Assembly (NCBI RefSeq): GCF_001641265.1
Contig: NW_020167523.1
Location: 62,001-126,000, forward strand
DNA: 64,000 bases
DNA from: Pseudogymnoascus destructans
Taxonomy: Eukaryota > Ascomycota > Leotiomycetes > Thelebolales > Thelebolaceae
Reading direction: 5' to 3'
In this document: piece after piece, positions 29,855-40,376 of the stretch
Position numbering within the stretch: position 1 is the stretch's first letter
How the letters are laid out: the number at the start of each line of letters is the position of its first letter
Made by a program: the position numbers and the translations under genes
The notes under the pieces: model-generated
Seen by the model: the letters and a program-made list of their open reading frames with translations, nothing else
The model's database searches: none
What the model was told of the DNA's origin: nothing

Positions 29855-32372
29855 GCCAATCTTTAAGTTCACCAATACATACACATATCTATAGTGATGT
29901 ATTTTCTCTTGATGATCCTCAATCAAGCAACATAACACCTGAGGTTGAGTCCTCTCAGCCTCTAAGCGACCAATGGGATGGTCTAATTACAATCCGAGGT
30001 CTTAATGTGCTAAAGTGGATGCCTTCAAAAGCAGAACTATTCAATGACTGGTGGCATCATCAGTCCTGGTATAAAGAGCAACCAAATCTGTTTCTAAGTA
30101 CTGATAAGCAAATCAATTGGGGGTCAACAGCTAGGACTTCAAATGTATGGAGAGACTTTGACCAAGGTTGTAAGGGGTTATTTGGACAGCGTGCTAGGAC
30201 CGGTAGGTAGCAATCAATATGGTATTCCACAGACTAAACTCTGAGCCCCCTTAAAATGGGGGCTCAGCTATTGTTATGTAGTGCAGGCTTACGGGCGGTC
30301 CGCAACCGACGTGCCTCCGACTCGGAGGTGACTACGTGTCTCAGCCTAATTGGTGTGGCCTGACTGATTAGGCTGCTGCGGGTGGACGTAGCATGGCTCG
30401 GTGCCGTAACGGAGCCGAGCCGCTCTATACCCGTAGCCTGACTCGTCAGGCCTTAACCGTGCCCTCGACCGCGTCCCTTCGACACAGGCTCGACCCCCCG
30501 AGTCGCCCTGTACCCGTGACAAAGGTGCTTGGAAATCAACTGGAGAGCCAATTGTTATTTGCCGAAAATGCTCTAGAATACTCAATCACCCAAGTGTAAA
30601 GGGTGCAGGGATAAGCACAATGAGTTCCCATCTTCGATCAGCTGGAAGTTTGAGGAAATCATCTCACACTTCTACACTACATCAATCCAAGCTCCGCCTT
30701 TCAGGATCATTACCAGTAAGCATGGTTACTATACTTATTACTATAAAATATGCCTAACTATTATTTAGACTATGCGCCAACCAGAAGATGATCCAAGGGA
30801 AGCTTTCTACAGTTTTGTTCTTGAGACTGTGGTATCCCTAAACATATCATTCCGATCAGTTGAGAATCCTATATGGAGGGAGATGGCACTATGGCAGAAC
30901 CAGAAATATCCACTTCCTTCACCAACAACCCTACGGCGGCACCTTGATGTTATGGTAGGTAATGCACAACAGATTGCCCTTCATGGTCTTGCTCCTGGGT
31001 CGAGGTGTGCATTATCCCTTGACAATTGGTCTAGCCCTGGAACAAGACACTCCTTCATGGGTATTATGGCTACATTCATCACTGAGAAATGGGAATACCG
31101 TGAAGCTCTAATTGGATTTGAGTATCTCGATGGAGCCCATACTGGGAAAGACCTTGCGGCTATTGTTCAGCGTGTTATATCTCAATATCACCTAGATGGT
31201 AGAGTTCATTGCATTACAACTGATAATGCAAGTAACAATACTTCAATGATGGCAATTATCAACGATATGATAGCTGAGTTATCATCTGAGCCAACAAGAT
31301 ACCATGATGGACGTATTCATCATATCCCATGCTTTGCACATATTGTTCAGCTTGCACAGAAGGCTCTCCTTGGGTCAATTCGATTAAACCCATCAAACTC
31401 AGAGCTACAGATTGACTGGGATGACAATTAAGTAGACGAACTCAAAGATCTAAGTAAGGAAAAGGGTCTTCCATGGACACTTGCCAAGGTATGTCTATAG
31501 TAATCATTATAGTAATCACAACTAATACTAAACTAGCTTCGGAAGCTAGCTGTCTTTGTGAATTATAGCTCACAGCGAAGAGAAGGATGTATGGGAATTC
31601 AAAGACAATACATTAAAGATGGAGCAAAAGTCCTATGACTTATCCAAGATGTCTCAACCCAGTGGGATTCAACACTACATATGATGCTATGAGCGGTCCT
31701 ACTCCAGGAAGCAGTAAATAAGTTTACAACTGAGTTTACTCCAGCTATTATCTTCCATATTACTTCGGAAGAGTGGAAACATATCACCTACCTTATTGAT
31801 GTTACTCGCCAGTTTAGCTTCTGGACTTCAAATATAGGTATAGCAAGTGGTGCACGACTAGGCTTTGTTCTCCCAGCATATGATGAGCTATTTGAAGGGC
31901 TTGAGGAGTGTACCCGCCAGCTTAAACCATTACAAGATCCATGGATTCCAAAGCTCTTAAAAGATATTGATAAAGCTGTACAAAAGCTTGATAAGTATTA
32001 TAGCTTATCTTGTACAGGTATTGGTAACTTCTACGCTTTTGGTGCTATTCTATCTCCACAGTTAAAGATGGAAGTGTTTAACCCTGATTATTGTTGGTTG
32101 AATCCTAATAAAAACTGGCGGGGGCATTTTGAGAAGGAATTCCGGGCGTTATACACACAACATTACACAAACCAAGAAAGATCGAAGCAGCACCAGTCAA
32201 ACTACATGGAACTAGACAAGGATCCAATGGCTCTAATGTTAAATCAAAAGCGGAGCTATAATTCCATTAGTCAAAATGAAGATTAAGGAGGAGAGATTGA
32301 GCGATACCTTGCCCTCCGTAAGTTTATAGTAATAATTATAGTAATCACTACTAACTTTTATTAGCACCCTCC
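29855..32372 (+). pseudogene. hAT-B transposase (BED type), spliced, with stops
   Basis: The N-terminal frame at 29870-30166 is interrupted by 30167-30524. It resumes with a BED-like finger (CRKCSRILNHP, then SSHLRS). After an intron at 30716-30768 the core reads from 30769: LSLDNWSSPGTRHSFMG, TTDNASNNTSMM and HHIPCFAHIVQLAQKALLG, all typical hAT blocks. Introns 31489-31536 and 32318-32364 are nearly identical to each other. In-frame stops occur near 31429, 31637, 31690 and 32283. The C-terminal domain is absent because LTR sequence begins at 32373; the missing 3' part is represented by the copy at 61675-62448. Confidence 0.82.
30167..30524. other. GC-rich palindrome cluster interrupting hAT-B
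   Basis: Removing these 358 bp joins GACCAAG to GTGCTTGG in frame (DQG then AWKSTGEPIVIC). It holds five perfect inverted repeats: 30241-30267 (10-bp stem), 30314-30328, 30342-30375, 30395-30421 and 30436-30451. The flanks GACCAAGG and GACAAAGG match at 7 of 8 positions, as an old hAT-type duplication would. A GT...AG intron reading is also possible. No coding capacity is seen. Confidence 0.5.
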
Positions 32373-32565
32373 TGTAACGCTGACTTCTAAACGATAGAAG
32401 ACACAGAGGTTCTCTTGCGTAAAGGTTTACTTATCAGAGGAGGCAGGGGATTAGACACAAAGGCTTCAAGTAACACGTTACTAGTATATAACAAATACTG
32501 TATTGAGTTGAGCACGAAGCTCCTATCTAAGGAAATACTATCTACTTATATAGTGGCGTCGTGCC
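32373..32565 (-). repeat. LTR R-U5-like end of Gypsy-1
   Basis: Third copy of the block of about 190 bp shared with 25186-25378 and 25753-25945, with TATATAAG on the minus strand (plus 32545-32553) and the terminal CAGCGTTACA. The sequence beyond 32565 differs from both other copies, so the U3 is variable in this family. Confidence 0.65.
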
Positions 32566-32646
32566 TAGTGGACTCTTGGGAACTCACTCGAGTCCTCGGA
32601 GTCCTGGACTCTTAGGACTCTTCTCATCATCCTGCGAGTCCGTCAC

Positions 32647-33423
32647 GTGATACTTTCGGAACTACTATTCCCCGCTGCCCTCCAGGTACCAGGGCCGGTC
32701 TCATGCAACCTCCCTCCTTCCTGTCCTGTAGTTGGCCAGCCTTCTTGTTCCGTCGTAACACTCGCTCCCTTCCCCTGGGCATTCGTCTCGAATCCTATAA
32801 GTACGTCCATGCCCCCGGGACTCTGCTGCTCCTCAGCGAGTCCTTCAACATGCAACATGCCTACTGACACTGCCCACAAACTCCAGGAACGCAACGATCT
32901 TGTCCGTCGAATAAAGAACCACGGATACGAACTACCCGAAATGGATTCTTGCTCGAACTGCGTGAGGCGAAACATTACTTGCGTGTCGTCTCCAAATGAT
33001 TCACGGCGGTGCGCCGAGTGCGTTCGTCGCAACTTGAAAGAAAAGTGTGACTGTATGGGTCCTGAGCATCCCGACTGGGTGAAGCTCGAACGGGAGGAGG
33101 ATCGCCTGGATCGCGAAGAGGAAGAAACCCTTTCGAAGTTACTTCGTCTGCGGAAGCAGAAACGCCTCATCCGAACCCGTGGTAAAGATATGCTCCGGCG
33201 AGGTTTGAAAACCCTCGACGAGCTTGATGCGGCAGAGGAGGCTGAACGTGTGGCTGCTGAGAAGCGTGACGCTGTTGAGGCCGAGGAACAGGCAGTTAGC
33301 GCTGTCTCCTCGTCTGTGACCGGGACCCCCGCTTCCTCCGATCCACTGGCCTACTCCCCTGCATCTTGGGATCAATGGCTGGCGGATGGCGGCGTCGATA
33401 TTCCTCCAGCAGTTCTTTGCTGA
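32647..33423 (+). CDS. Cys-rich coiled-coil ORF opposing Gypsy-1 pol, 258 aa
   Basis: An open frame with a Cys cluster (CSNCVRRNITC, then RCAECVRRNLKEKCDC) followed by a charged helix-prone stretch (REEDRLDREEEETLSKLL and LRKQKRLIRTRG) and an acidic, Ala-rich tail. The likely start is ATG 32647 or the later ATG at 32860 (MPTDTAHKL), which directly precedes the conserved-looking part. I recall many fungal hypothetical proteins with this CX2C...RCxxC plus coiled-coil design near retroelements, without known function. Its last 128 bp overlap the pol end (33296-33423) on the other strand. It could be element cargo expressed from within the 3' region. Confidence 0.6.
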   Translation: MILSELLFPAALQVPGPVSCNLPPSCPVVGQPSCSVVTLAPFPWAFVSNPISTSMPPGLCCSSASPSTCNMPTDTAHKLQERNDLVRRIKNHGYELPEMDSCSNCVRRNITCVSSPNDSRRCAECVRRNLKEKCDCMGPEHPDWVKLEREEDRLDREEEETLSKLLRLRKQKRLIRTRGKDMLRRGLKTLDELDAAEEAERVAAEKRDAVEAEEQAVSAVSSSVTGTPASSDPLAYSPASWDQWLADGGVDIPPAVLC

Positions 33424-36400
33424 TGTTCCTTGTTGGTTCCCACGAATTATCCGTAGGTTCGTAATTTTCCCATTTTATCAAAAACTCTTCTCGACGTCCT
33501 ACTAACCTTCTGTCTAGGATCGCTTCGACCTCATATTCGATTATCTCATTCTCGGGTTGGAGTTCGGTGTCGGTCGCAATTGGGGTATTTCCTCTTGCTG
33601 GTTCCAGTAGTGAGACATGAAATACCGGGTGTAGTCTAGACTTCTTAGGTAGCTGCAGTCTGTAATTAACTGAGCTGACTTTGTTCAATATTTTGAATGG
33701 TCCCAATTTCTTGAAGTCCAACTTTGTGCTTGGTCGTTTCGTTTTGATATGTTTCCGGAGTAGGTATACTTTATCCCCCTCCTTGAAGGCAGGTTCCATA
33801 CTGCGCTTCTTGTTTGCGTATGCGGCGGATCGTTCATTTAAGAATTGGATGTCCATCGCAAGTTGTTCGTGGAACGATTTCAGTTGTTCCACCACGATCA
33901 GGGCTTGTTCAGCTCGTGATTCATCCAGTCTTGGTTGCCTATATGCTTCTGGCTGGTAGCCATAATTGGCAAAGAACGGTGAGACTTTCGTTGCTTCTGT
34001 CATCGCGCTGTTATATGCAAACTGTGCGATGGGTAAGATCTGAACCCAGTTATCCTGTTGATGATTGACATAGCTTCGCAGGTACTGTTCAAGGGTCTGA
34101 TTTAATCTTTCTGTTTGGCCGTCTGTCTGGGGATGAAAAGCTGTTGATAGCTTATGATTTGTTCCCAGTAGCGCCATCAATGATTTCCAGAATTTCGAAG
34201 TAAAGAGCTTGTCTCTATCTGAGATGATTTCTTCTGGCATCCCATGATCGGCTAATATGACTCGAATGAAGGTATATGCGAGCGCCTCGGCGTCGCTAGC
34301 TTCTAGATATGGTATAAACTTCCCATTTTTCGTGAGTCTTTCCGTGATGACGAGGATAGAGTCGTATTCTATTCCTGTTAACGGGTCCTTGGAGGGTGGA
34401 AGCTTGACGATGAAGTCCAAAGCTATTGATTTCCACGCTCCTTTTGGTACTGGTGTCGACTTGAGTTGTCCGTATGGCAGATGCCTATTGGATTTTGACT
34501 TGCTGCAAATGTCGCACTCTCTGACCACTGTCTCTACCTGCTTCCTCATACCTGGGAAGTAGTAGTGTCGAGTGATTCGTTCGAAGGTTCGTGTTACTCC
34601 CTGATGACCGTGTGCTGGTAACGAGTGTTGTTCTTGCACCAGCGGGCGTCTCATTTGACTTGGGACATACACTAACCCTTTGTATCGAATCAATCCTTGT
34701 TCGTCAATGGCGAAGTCGCCTTCGACTTTGGACAAGACTCGCTTGGCGCATTCGTCTGTTGCGTAAGCTTTCTTGAGTCTTTCCTCGAGTTCTGTATCTT
34801 CGATGACTGAGATCGTCGCTAGTAACTCGTTGTACTGTATTCCTGCATCTGTTTTCTTCAGAATTGCTCTAGGTCTTTCTTCCTTTGGGCCGGCGTAGTC
34901 GGTCCGTCTGCTGAGAGCGTCTGCTCTTGCATTCTCGGAGCCCTTGCGATAGGTTATCATGAAGTTGTAGGCTGCGAGGGTTTCTGCCCAGCGGACTTGT
35001 CTGCGGTTTAAAACCTTGGTCGTGGTGAAGTATATGAGGTTCTTGTGATCCGTCCATACCTGCACAGGGTAGGTGGATCCCTCAAGATATACTCGCCACT
35101 GCTCAAAGGCAACGACAATAGCCAGTAGCTCCTTGTCGTGGATGTCGTAATTGAGTTCCGCGGGTGACAGTTACCTAGAGTAGTACGCGATTGGTTTGAA
35201 CTTACCGTTCTCGTCTGGTTGATTCAGACATGCTCCAATTGCGAAGTCAGAAGAGTCCGTTTCGAGGATGATCTTCTTTGCAGGGTCAAATGTAGCAAGG
35301 ATAGGTGCTTCCGTGAACTTCGTCTTAAGTTCCTGGAAAGCAGCCTCTGCCTTGTCCGTCCATTTGAATTCGAGATCCTTTCTGGTAAGCTCTGTGAGTG
35401 GTTGAGCTACCTTGGAATATCCCGAGATGAATCTTCGGTAGAAGTTGGCAAAGCCTAGGAAGGCTTGCACCTCCTTGACCATGGTCGGTGTTGGCCATTC
35501 CAACACTGCCGTTACTTTTGCTTGGTCCATCTTGATGCCGTGCGTTCCAATAATGTAACCCAAGAATTCGACTTGGTTTTTATGGAACTCGCACTTCTCT
35601 GGTTTGAGGAGTAAGCTGTACTCCTTTAGTTTCTTCAGGACGAGTTTAACATGCTTGACATGCTCCTCCTTGGTTGCTGAATACACCAGGACATCGTCTA
35701 AGTAGACAATGGTAAAGATGTCTAAGTATTCGTGCAAAGCATCATTCATCAGTCGTTGCATGGATGCGGGTGCATTTGTTAGCCCAAAGGGCATGACTTG
35801 ATACTCGAATAGGCCATAGCGGGTGCGGAATGCTGTTTTCCACTCTTCCCCAGCCTTGATTCGGATCAGGTTGTATGCTCCTCGCAGATCTAGCTTACTG
35901 AAAATCTTTGCTCCTTGAAATCTATCGTGTAGTTCGTTGATTAACGGCAGGGCATACCTGTCCTTGATTGTGATGTTGTTCAACGCTCGATAGTCCACAC
36001 ATAACCGTAGGGAGCCGTCTTTCTTTGGTACGAAAAGCACCGGACTTCCTGCTGGTGATGTGGATGGTCTGATGAATCCTTTCGCTAGGTTATCATCGAT
36101 GTACTCCTTAAGTACCTTCAGCTCCTTTTCCGATAGCTGATATATTGGTCCGAACGGTGGACTCTTGTCTTTCTCCAAAGGTATCTCGTGATCCCATGGT
36201 TGGTGCTTAGGAAGCGCCTCGTTCTTAGGGCCTTCCTGGAATAATTGCTCCTATTCCTTGTACTCCACCGGTATACTCGTCGGTGAGGATGCCTGGGCTA
36301 GGTCATCGAGCTCGGAGGTTGCACATAACTCCTTCCGGCCCTGGGAGGGTTTCTCCCGTTGTCGCGTGTCCGTCCGTTGTTCACACGCGCACTGGCTCAT

Positions 36401-36825
36401 CACAACTTTCTCGTTCCACCAGTCGATCTGGGGGTTGTGTTTCTTGAGCCATGGCACACCAAGGATGCACGCATGGTTGTCCATGTGCACGATGTCAAAC
36501 TGAATCGTTTCCTTGTGCCCATGTAGCATGACCATTTCCAATGGGACCGTTTCGTGGGTCACCATTCCTTCATTAGTCGAGATGGGCTCTCCATCTACGA
36601 CCATTAACGGGTATGGTTCGGCTTTCATTGTTGTTTTGAAGCCTTGCGTGTCTGCTACTTTCTTTGTCATAAAGTTGCCCGTCGCTCCTGAGTCAATCAT
36701 TGCTCGGAGGTGTCACTGTTGTATCTTAGCGACCACATATAGTTGCATGCTGCCCGTCGTGGCGCATAGCTGGTCTGTACTAGGCCTCTTCGTGTCGCTC
36801 GCCGGTGGCCTACCGTCGAGGACTC
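33296..36825 (-). pseudogene. Gypsy-1 pol: protease, RT, RNase H, integrase, chromodomain
   Basis: The pol frame overlaps the gag stop in the -1 frame. The protease active site is MIDSGATG (about 36700). RT has VYLDDVLVYS, and RNase H has ETDSSDFAIGACL and VWTDHKNL. Integrase has the zinc segment with CDICSKSKSN, the core motifs DFIVKLPP, IISDRDKLFTSKF and TDGQTERLNQTL. The C-terminal chromodomain is EYEVEAILDRR, then LIKWENYEPTDNSWEP; such domains guide insertion to chromatin. In-frame stops lie at about 36712, 36251 and 35173, so the copy is inactive though otherwise well preserved. Confidence 0.9.
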
Positions 36826-38087
36826 CTAGTTTTTTGACTCGTCCGAGGAAGGATAGTATTCATCCGCTTCCAATGGTGGTCCTTGGGGAGATCGTTTCCC
36901 TCGCTCTTCTGCTTCGTCTAGCAGATGTGGGTATTTCTCGTATACCTGTTCGCTTTTGATAGGCAAGTCCCCTTCAGACTGGCTTCGCCTGAGGGCGTGA
37001 ACTTGCTCTGCGTCTCTGAAGTGTATCCTGGGCGAGGATCGGGGAAACAACTGATTCTGGTGTTTCTTTTTCCAGTGGAGCTTGCAGTCATCTTCGCTGC
37101 AATACTCCCAGTAGACATACGCGTGCCAGGGATGATCAGTCTCTGTTGCGTCTGTCGTTGATAGTTCCCGCTGTCCTCTCACCCATGCACTATCTTCCCT
37201 CGGAGGCGTGGAGAACGTGTCTAGTTGCTCCATGGCTCTCCTTTCGATGCGTGGAGTGGGTCTCGCATTTTCCCGTCGGAGCATACCTCTGGCTTTCTCG
37301 TCGTACTTCTCCAGGGCTCTCCTGCGGTCCTGGTAGTAAAGTTCGACGCTTTTCATATTCTTCAGTTTAGCCATATGCTCGACATCCTTCTCCAGTTCTT
37401 CCGCTTCTTGGGCTTCCAACTTAGCTACGTCTGGGGACGTGCCAAGCAGCCTGTGGGTATTCGTTACTTGGTCGTAGTATCTCCAGAGGTCATCCTTGCA
37501 GTCGTCCACCTTGCACTCTAACGGAAGTCCCTGTAACAGGTTCCCGTAGATGCCCTTAAGCGTGGGGATTCTCCTCTGGCCGCTGGGCTTGTCTCGTTCG
37601 GCCCTAATCTTCGCGTGGGCGTGTTTTGCCATGCGTCTTACTACGCTCTTGCACCGTGGACTCATTGGTTCCGTAGGTGCGAGTTCATCGAAGGTCTCCT
37701 GTTCCGAGACGGTGAACGATTCCGCCTCCGACCCTTCATCTGAGCTCTCGTCTTCTGGGGTGCTTTCGCCGTTTATTCCCCAGTCCTGTTTGCTCACAAA
37801 CGTTGCATTCAACTGTCCTGTCCAGGTGGCATTGAGTTGTTTGCCGACTTTGCGTCCGCCGTTCCCTTTCTTTGGCTGTCTGCAGTCTCGGGCCATGTGG
37901 CCTGGCTTGTCGCAGTTAAAACAGAGTCGTTCCTTGAATTGTCTGTCTTTCTTAGGGTCACGGGGTCGTCCAGGTTTGAACGTGGCATCGAGTTCCATTG
38001 GGTCCGACCAACGGTTGTCTCGCGGGTGTTGATCCCGTCGTCTGCCCTCGTTTCCCCGGTAGGGGTAACTTTTCTTGGGCTAGATTT
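36826..38087 (-). pseudogene. Gypsy-1 gag, C-terminal part
   Basis: The frame from about 38087 contains a CCHC knuckle (CFNCDKPGHMARDC) soon after the PMELDATFKPGRPR block, which usually marks the end of the capsid region; a long acidic and charged tail follows, to TAG at 36828-36826. The capsid half is missing upstream, so this is truncated. The last codons before the stop form a slippery heptamer. Confidence 0.8.
36829..36835 (-). promoter_or_regulatory. Slippery heptamer before the gag stop, Gypsy-1
   Basis: Minus strand A AAA AAC directly before TAG, in the gag phase required for -1 slippage (X XXY YYZ). The -1 frame is open through LGVLDGRPP into the protease. This is a classical frameshift site for making Gag-Pol. 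Confidence 0.7.
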
Positions 38088-38105
38088 GGATCTAAAGGGG
38101 CGCAA

Positions 38106-39314
38106 TCATGAGTGTCCTCTTCTTTGTGAACATCGTCTCAACCTTGAAAACGAATCTAAGTCATTTCCTTGGCTATCTCAGTATTAATAAGTATCAACAG
38201 AATGAATATCGCTGTGACGATAACAAGATGCAATGAAAGGGTCCGAAATCGAGGCCGCCTGCATGGAAAGTCAAACGTCGCCGCAGGAGAAACAATAACG
38301 AAGGTAACGACGGCAGATAAGGGGCATCAAAATTGTGACAAGCGAGACAAATAAGAGAAGTGAAGTGCTACAGTGGCTTGTTAGTGAGGCCAGAGTTAAT
38401 AAGTGGTGCCAGTATCTTACCTCCCATAACCCTTAGTATTCATCGACGAATCTTTGGTGGTGATAGCCCATCGCAAAAGCCCATCAAGCATAATCAGTAG
38501 GGAGAATGGTGTATCGCACCGAAACTTGACCCAGAGGTGCAGGTGGATTCTTGCCGGACGCACTTAGACATGTTTGGTTTTGGTGACAACAACGAAGTGA
38601 CTTCCAAACTGACGACAACATTCCAGGAATCTGTAAGACGGTGCTTTGGGTCTGAAATCGCAGCAAGGGAGTGAAGTTGACGAAAACCTCCAATTAAGAA
38701 ATTGCCTGCAAGACAGTCGTCTGCTTGCCTATTTACGATTCCACCTTGGGTTCCCGATTAGAATTCTTCCTACACAATTTATTCTCTGTGGTTAAATCTT
38801 CGGCTGCCATGGCAATTATCCATACGAAGGTTCCATTAGCAAGTAGTATTTATGGGGATATGTAGATAGATCAGATATCTGTTCCACAAAGTTATTCTTT
38901 CCATTCCAGACCTATCCCTTGAATAAAGGTAGAAGTGCAAGTAAGGGAGGTGGTTGTGATTTCGATTGAGGAGGAGGAGGCTGTTGGATGGAGTTGATGC
39001 AAGGTCAGGTTGTCGAGACAGAGATAGCAATTTGGCAAGTTTTTGAGAGTTTGACGTTCCGTTAAGAAAAGGGGATGACAAATATATACGTGGAATGTTC
39101 TCTGGATATAGACTAATTTGAGGGGATGTAGGGGCAGTGGACTTTGTAGGTGGCCGTGGCATGATAGTTTCATGTGAGGTATAGAGTAAGCTTATTGTCA
39201 GCTAGTAGCCACCTACATCATAATGTGGGTAGCTGCTGGCTGTATACCTTCAATTATCATCTTTGGAAGTGTAACCAACTCGCAACCTAAATCTTAATAT
39301 GATGCAACAGTCTC
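38106..39314. other. Spacer, no gene supported
   Basis: About 1.2 kb beyond the broken 5' end of Gypsy-1. Short minus-strand frames (38484-38693, 38836-39173) lack domains. No LTR, TIR or RNA gene was recognised. Confidence 0.4.
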
Positions 39315-40019
39315 TCATCGAAACCATTTTCCAACTCCTGTTCCCTTCCTCGCTGCAGCATCCGCCGCTTCCTTCGCTTCCCTTCTCGCCTTCTGCATTT
39401 TCAGAATCTTCAGCACGAAATCTTTCCCCATCTTCTCCAATTGCTCTTTGTTTAGCAACCCCTTACTCCCATCCAGCGCGGTATCCGGGTCTGCCGTCAG
39501 CTTTTTCACCCTTGCTTTGGGACGAGGCTCCATTATCCCTGCATTGAAACTCAGTGTCTCTGCTTTTGCCACTAGCCACTCTGCATTCCTCATCCCTTTA
39601 GACCAGTGCAACGGTAGCCTCGAATAGCCCACCCAAGACCCGACCAGCGCTCCTGCAACGCAGGCGTTGGTATCCGCATCGCCTCCCTGCATAATCAGGT
39701 TCGAAATGAGCGTCTCAAAAAGCCCTGTCGATCTTGTGTCAAGCCCAAGCCCTTCTCTAGTGGCAAACCGCAGCGTCAGAACTGCAGAACTAAGGCACTT
39801 CAAAACATATCCCATCGTCTTGTCGTCCAGCTCCAATTCTCTCAGCGTCTTCGCATAGCAATACTTCCTATACTCCTCTCCCTTTAATGTGGATTCCACT
39901 ACTTCAAGACCTTCTATCATAACCGAGTCCTCCTCATTGAGCGACTTCCCTGTCGGATTCTTCAACTCCGCATTCCCATCAACCCATGCAAATGATGCCT
40001 CAACAAGATCAAGGTCCAT
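39315..40019 (-). pseudogene. ADP-ribosylglycohydrolase C-terminal fragment, 234 aa
   Basis: The frame carries YVLKCLSSAVLTLRFA, then LIMQGGDADTNACVAGALVG and GYSRLPLHWSKGMRNAEWL. The GGDxDTNA motif with downstream GxxxGY is the C-terminal metal and ADP-ribose site of the ADP-ribosylglycohydrolase (ARH/DraG) fold, which removes ADP-ribose from proteins. The family also needs an N-terminal GDALG-type metal site, which is missing here; an in-frame stop lies just upstream of the first Met. Thus about the C-terminal half remains, either as a pseudogene or as the last exon of a damaged gene. Confidence 0.75.
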
Positions 40020-40376
40020 TGCAGCATTCTAGACGCTGTGCGCGACCGGTTACGTTCTTCGTGAGCCGCAAAACTTCATGACGGTGAAGACAACCGTACC
40101 AACTTATAAAACTCTCATGACAGGGCAAGGGGTTTTTGTTGCCCAGGAATCTCTGTACGACATAACATAACATTCAGCAGAATGGAGTCGGATGAACGGC
40201 AACATCTCTTTCTGGCATTCTTCAGATGCATTCGCATACCCAAGGCCCTATTTTCACGAACTACCCAATACACTTACGAGTGGGGGCACTATCAATCATG
40301 GCCCTCCATTGCCACGCTATGAGCCATCATACATATATACGTCCACACCTACTTATCCTGCCCTGTCCTACCCTCT

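Larger units (their letters stand above)
32373..38105 (-). mobile_element. Chromodomain Ty3/Gypsy retrotransposon (Gypsy-1), 5'-truncated
   Basis: The minus strand carries gag (CCHC knuckle), then protease, RT, RNase H, integrase and chromodomain, then an R-U5-like LTR end at 32565-32373. The gag N-terminal half, the leader and the 5' LTR are missing beyond about 38090. The element lies against the hAT-B transposase, interrupting its C-terminal exon after CACCCTCC. No duplication could be matched because the other end is lost. An opposing ORF (32647-33423) overlaps the end of pol. Confidence 0.82.

Noticed and set aside
24315..29860. 8-bp target duplication for hAT-A
   Set aside because: CTTCATAG and TAGCCAAT do not match; the ends may be mutated or come from different copies.
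24640..30307. Shared GGTCCGCAACC in hAT-A (24637) and the palindrome block (30297)
   Set aside because: Only 11 bp; flanking sequence does not align, so likely chance.
37809..38105. 98-aa minus-strand ORF over the Gypsy-1 gag start
   Set aside because: It is an alternative frame of gag; the gag frame (RWSDPMELDATFKPG) is the one with the knuckle.
38415..38440. CCTCCCATAACCC as the far flank of the Gypsy-1 insertion in hAT-B
   Set aside because: It resembles hAT-B CCTCCCATCAACC for only a few bases; the following sequence is not hAT-B.
38836..39173. Minus-strand frames of about 100 aa
   Set aside because: Two overlapping frames of Ser/Leu/Pro-rich low complexity with no motif; no support for a gene.
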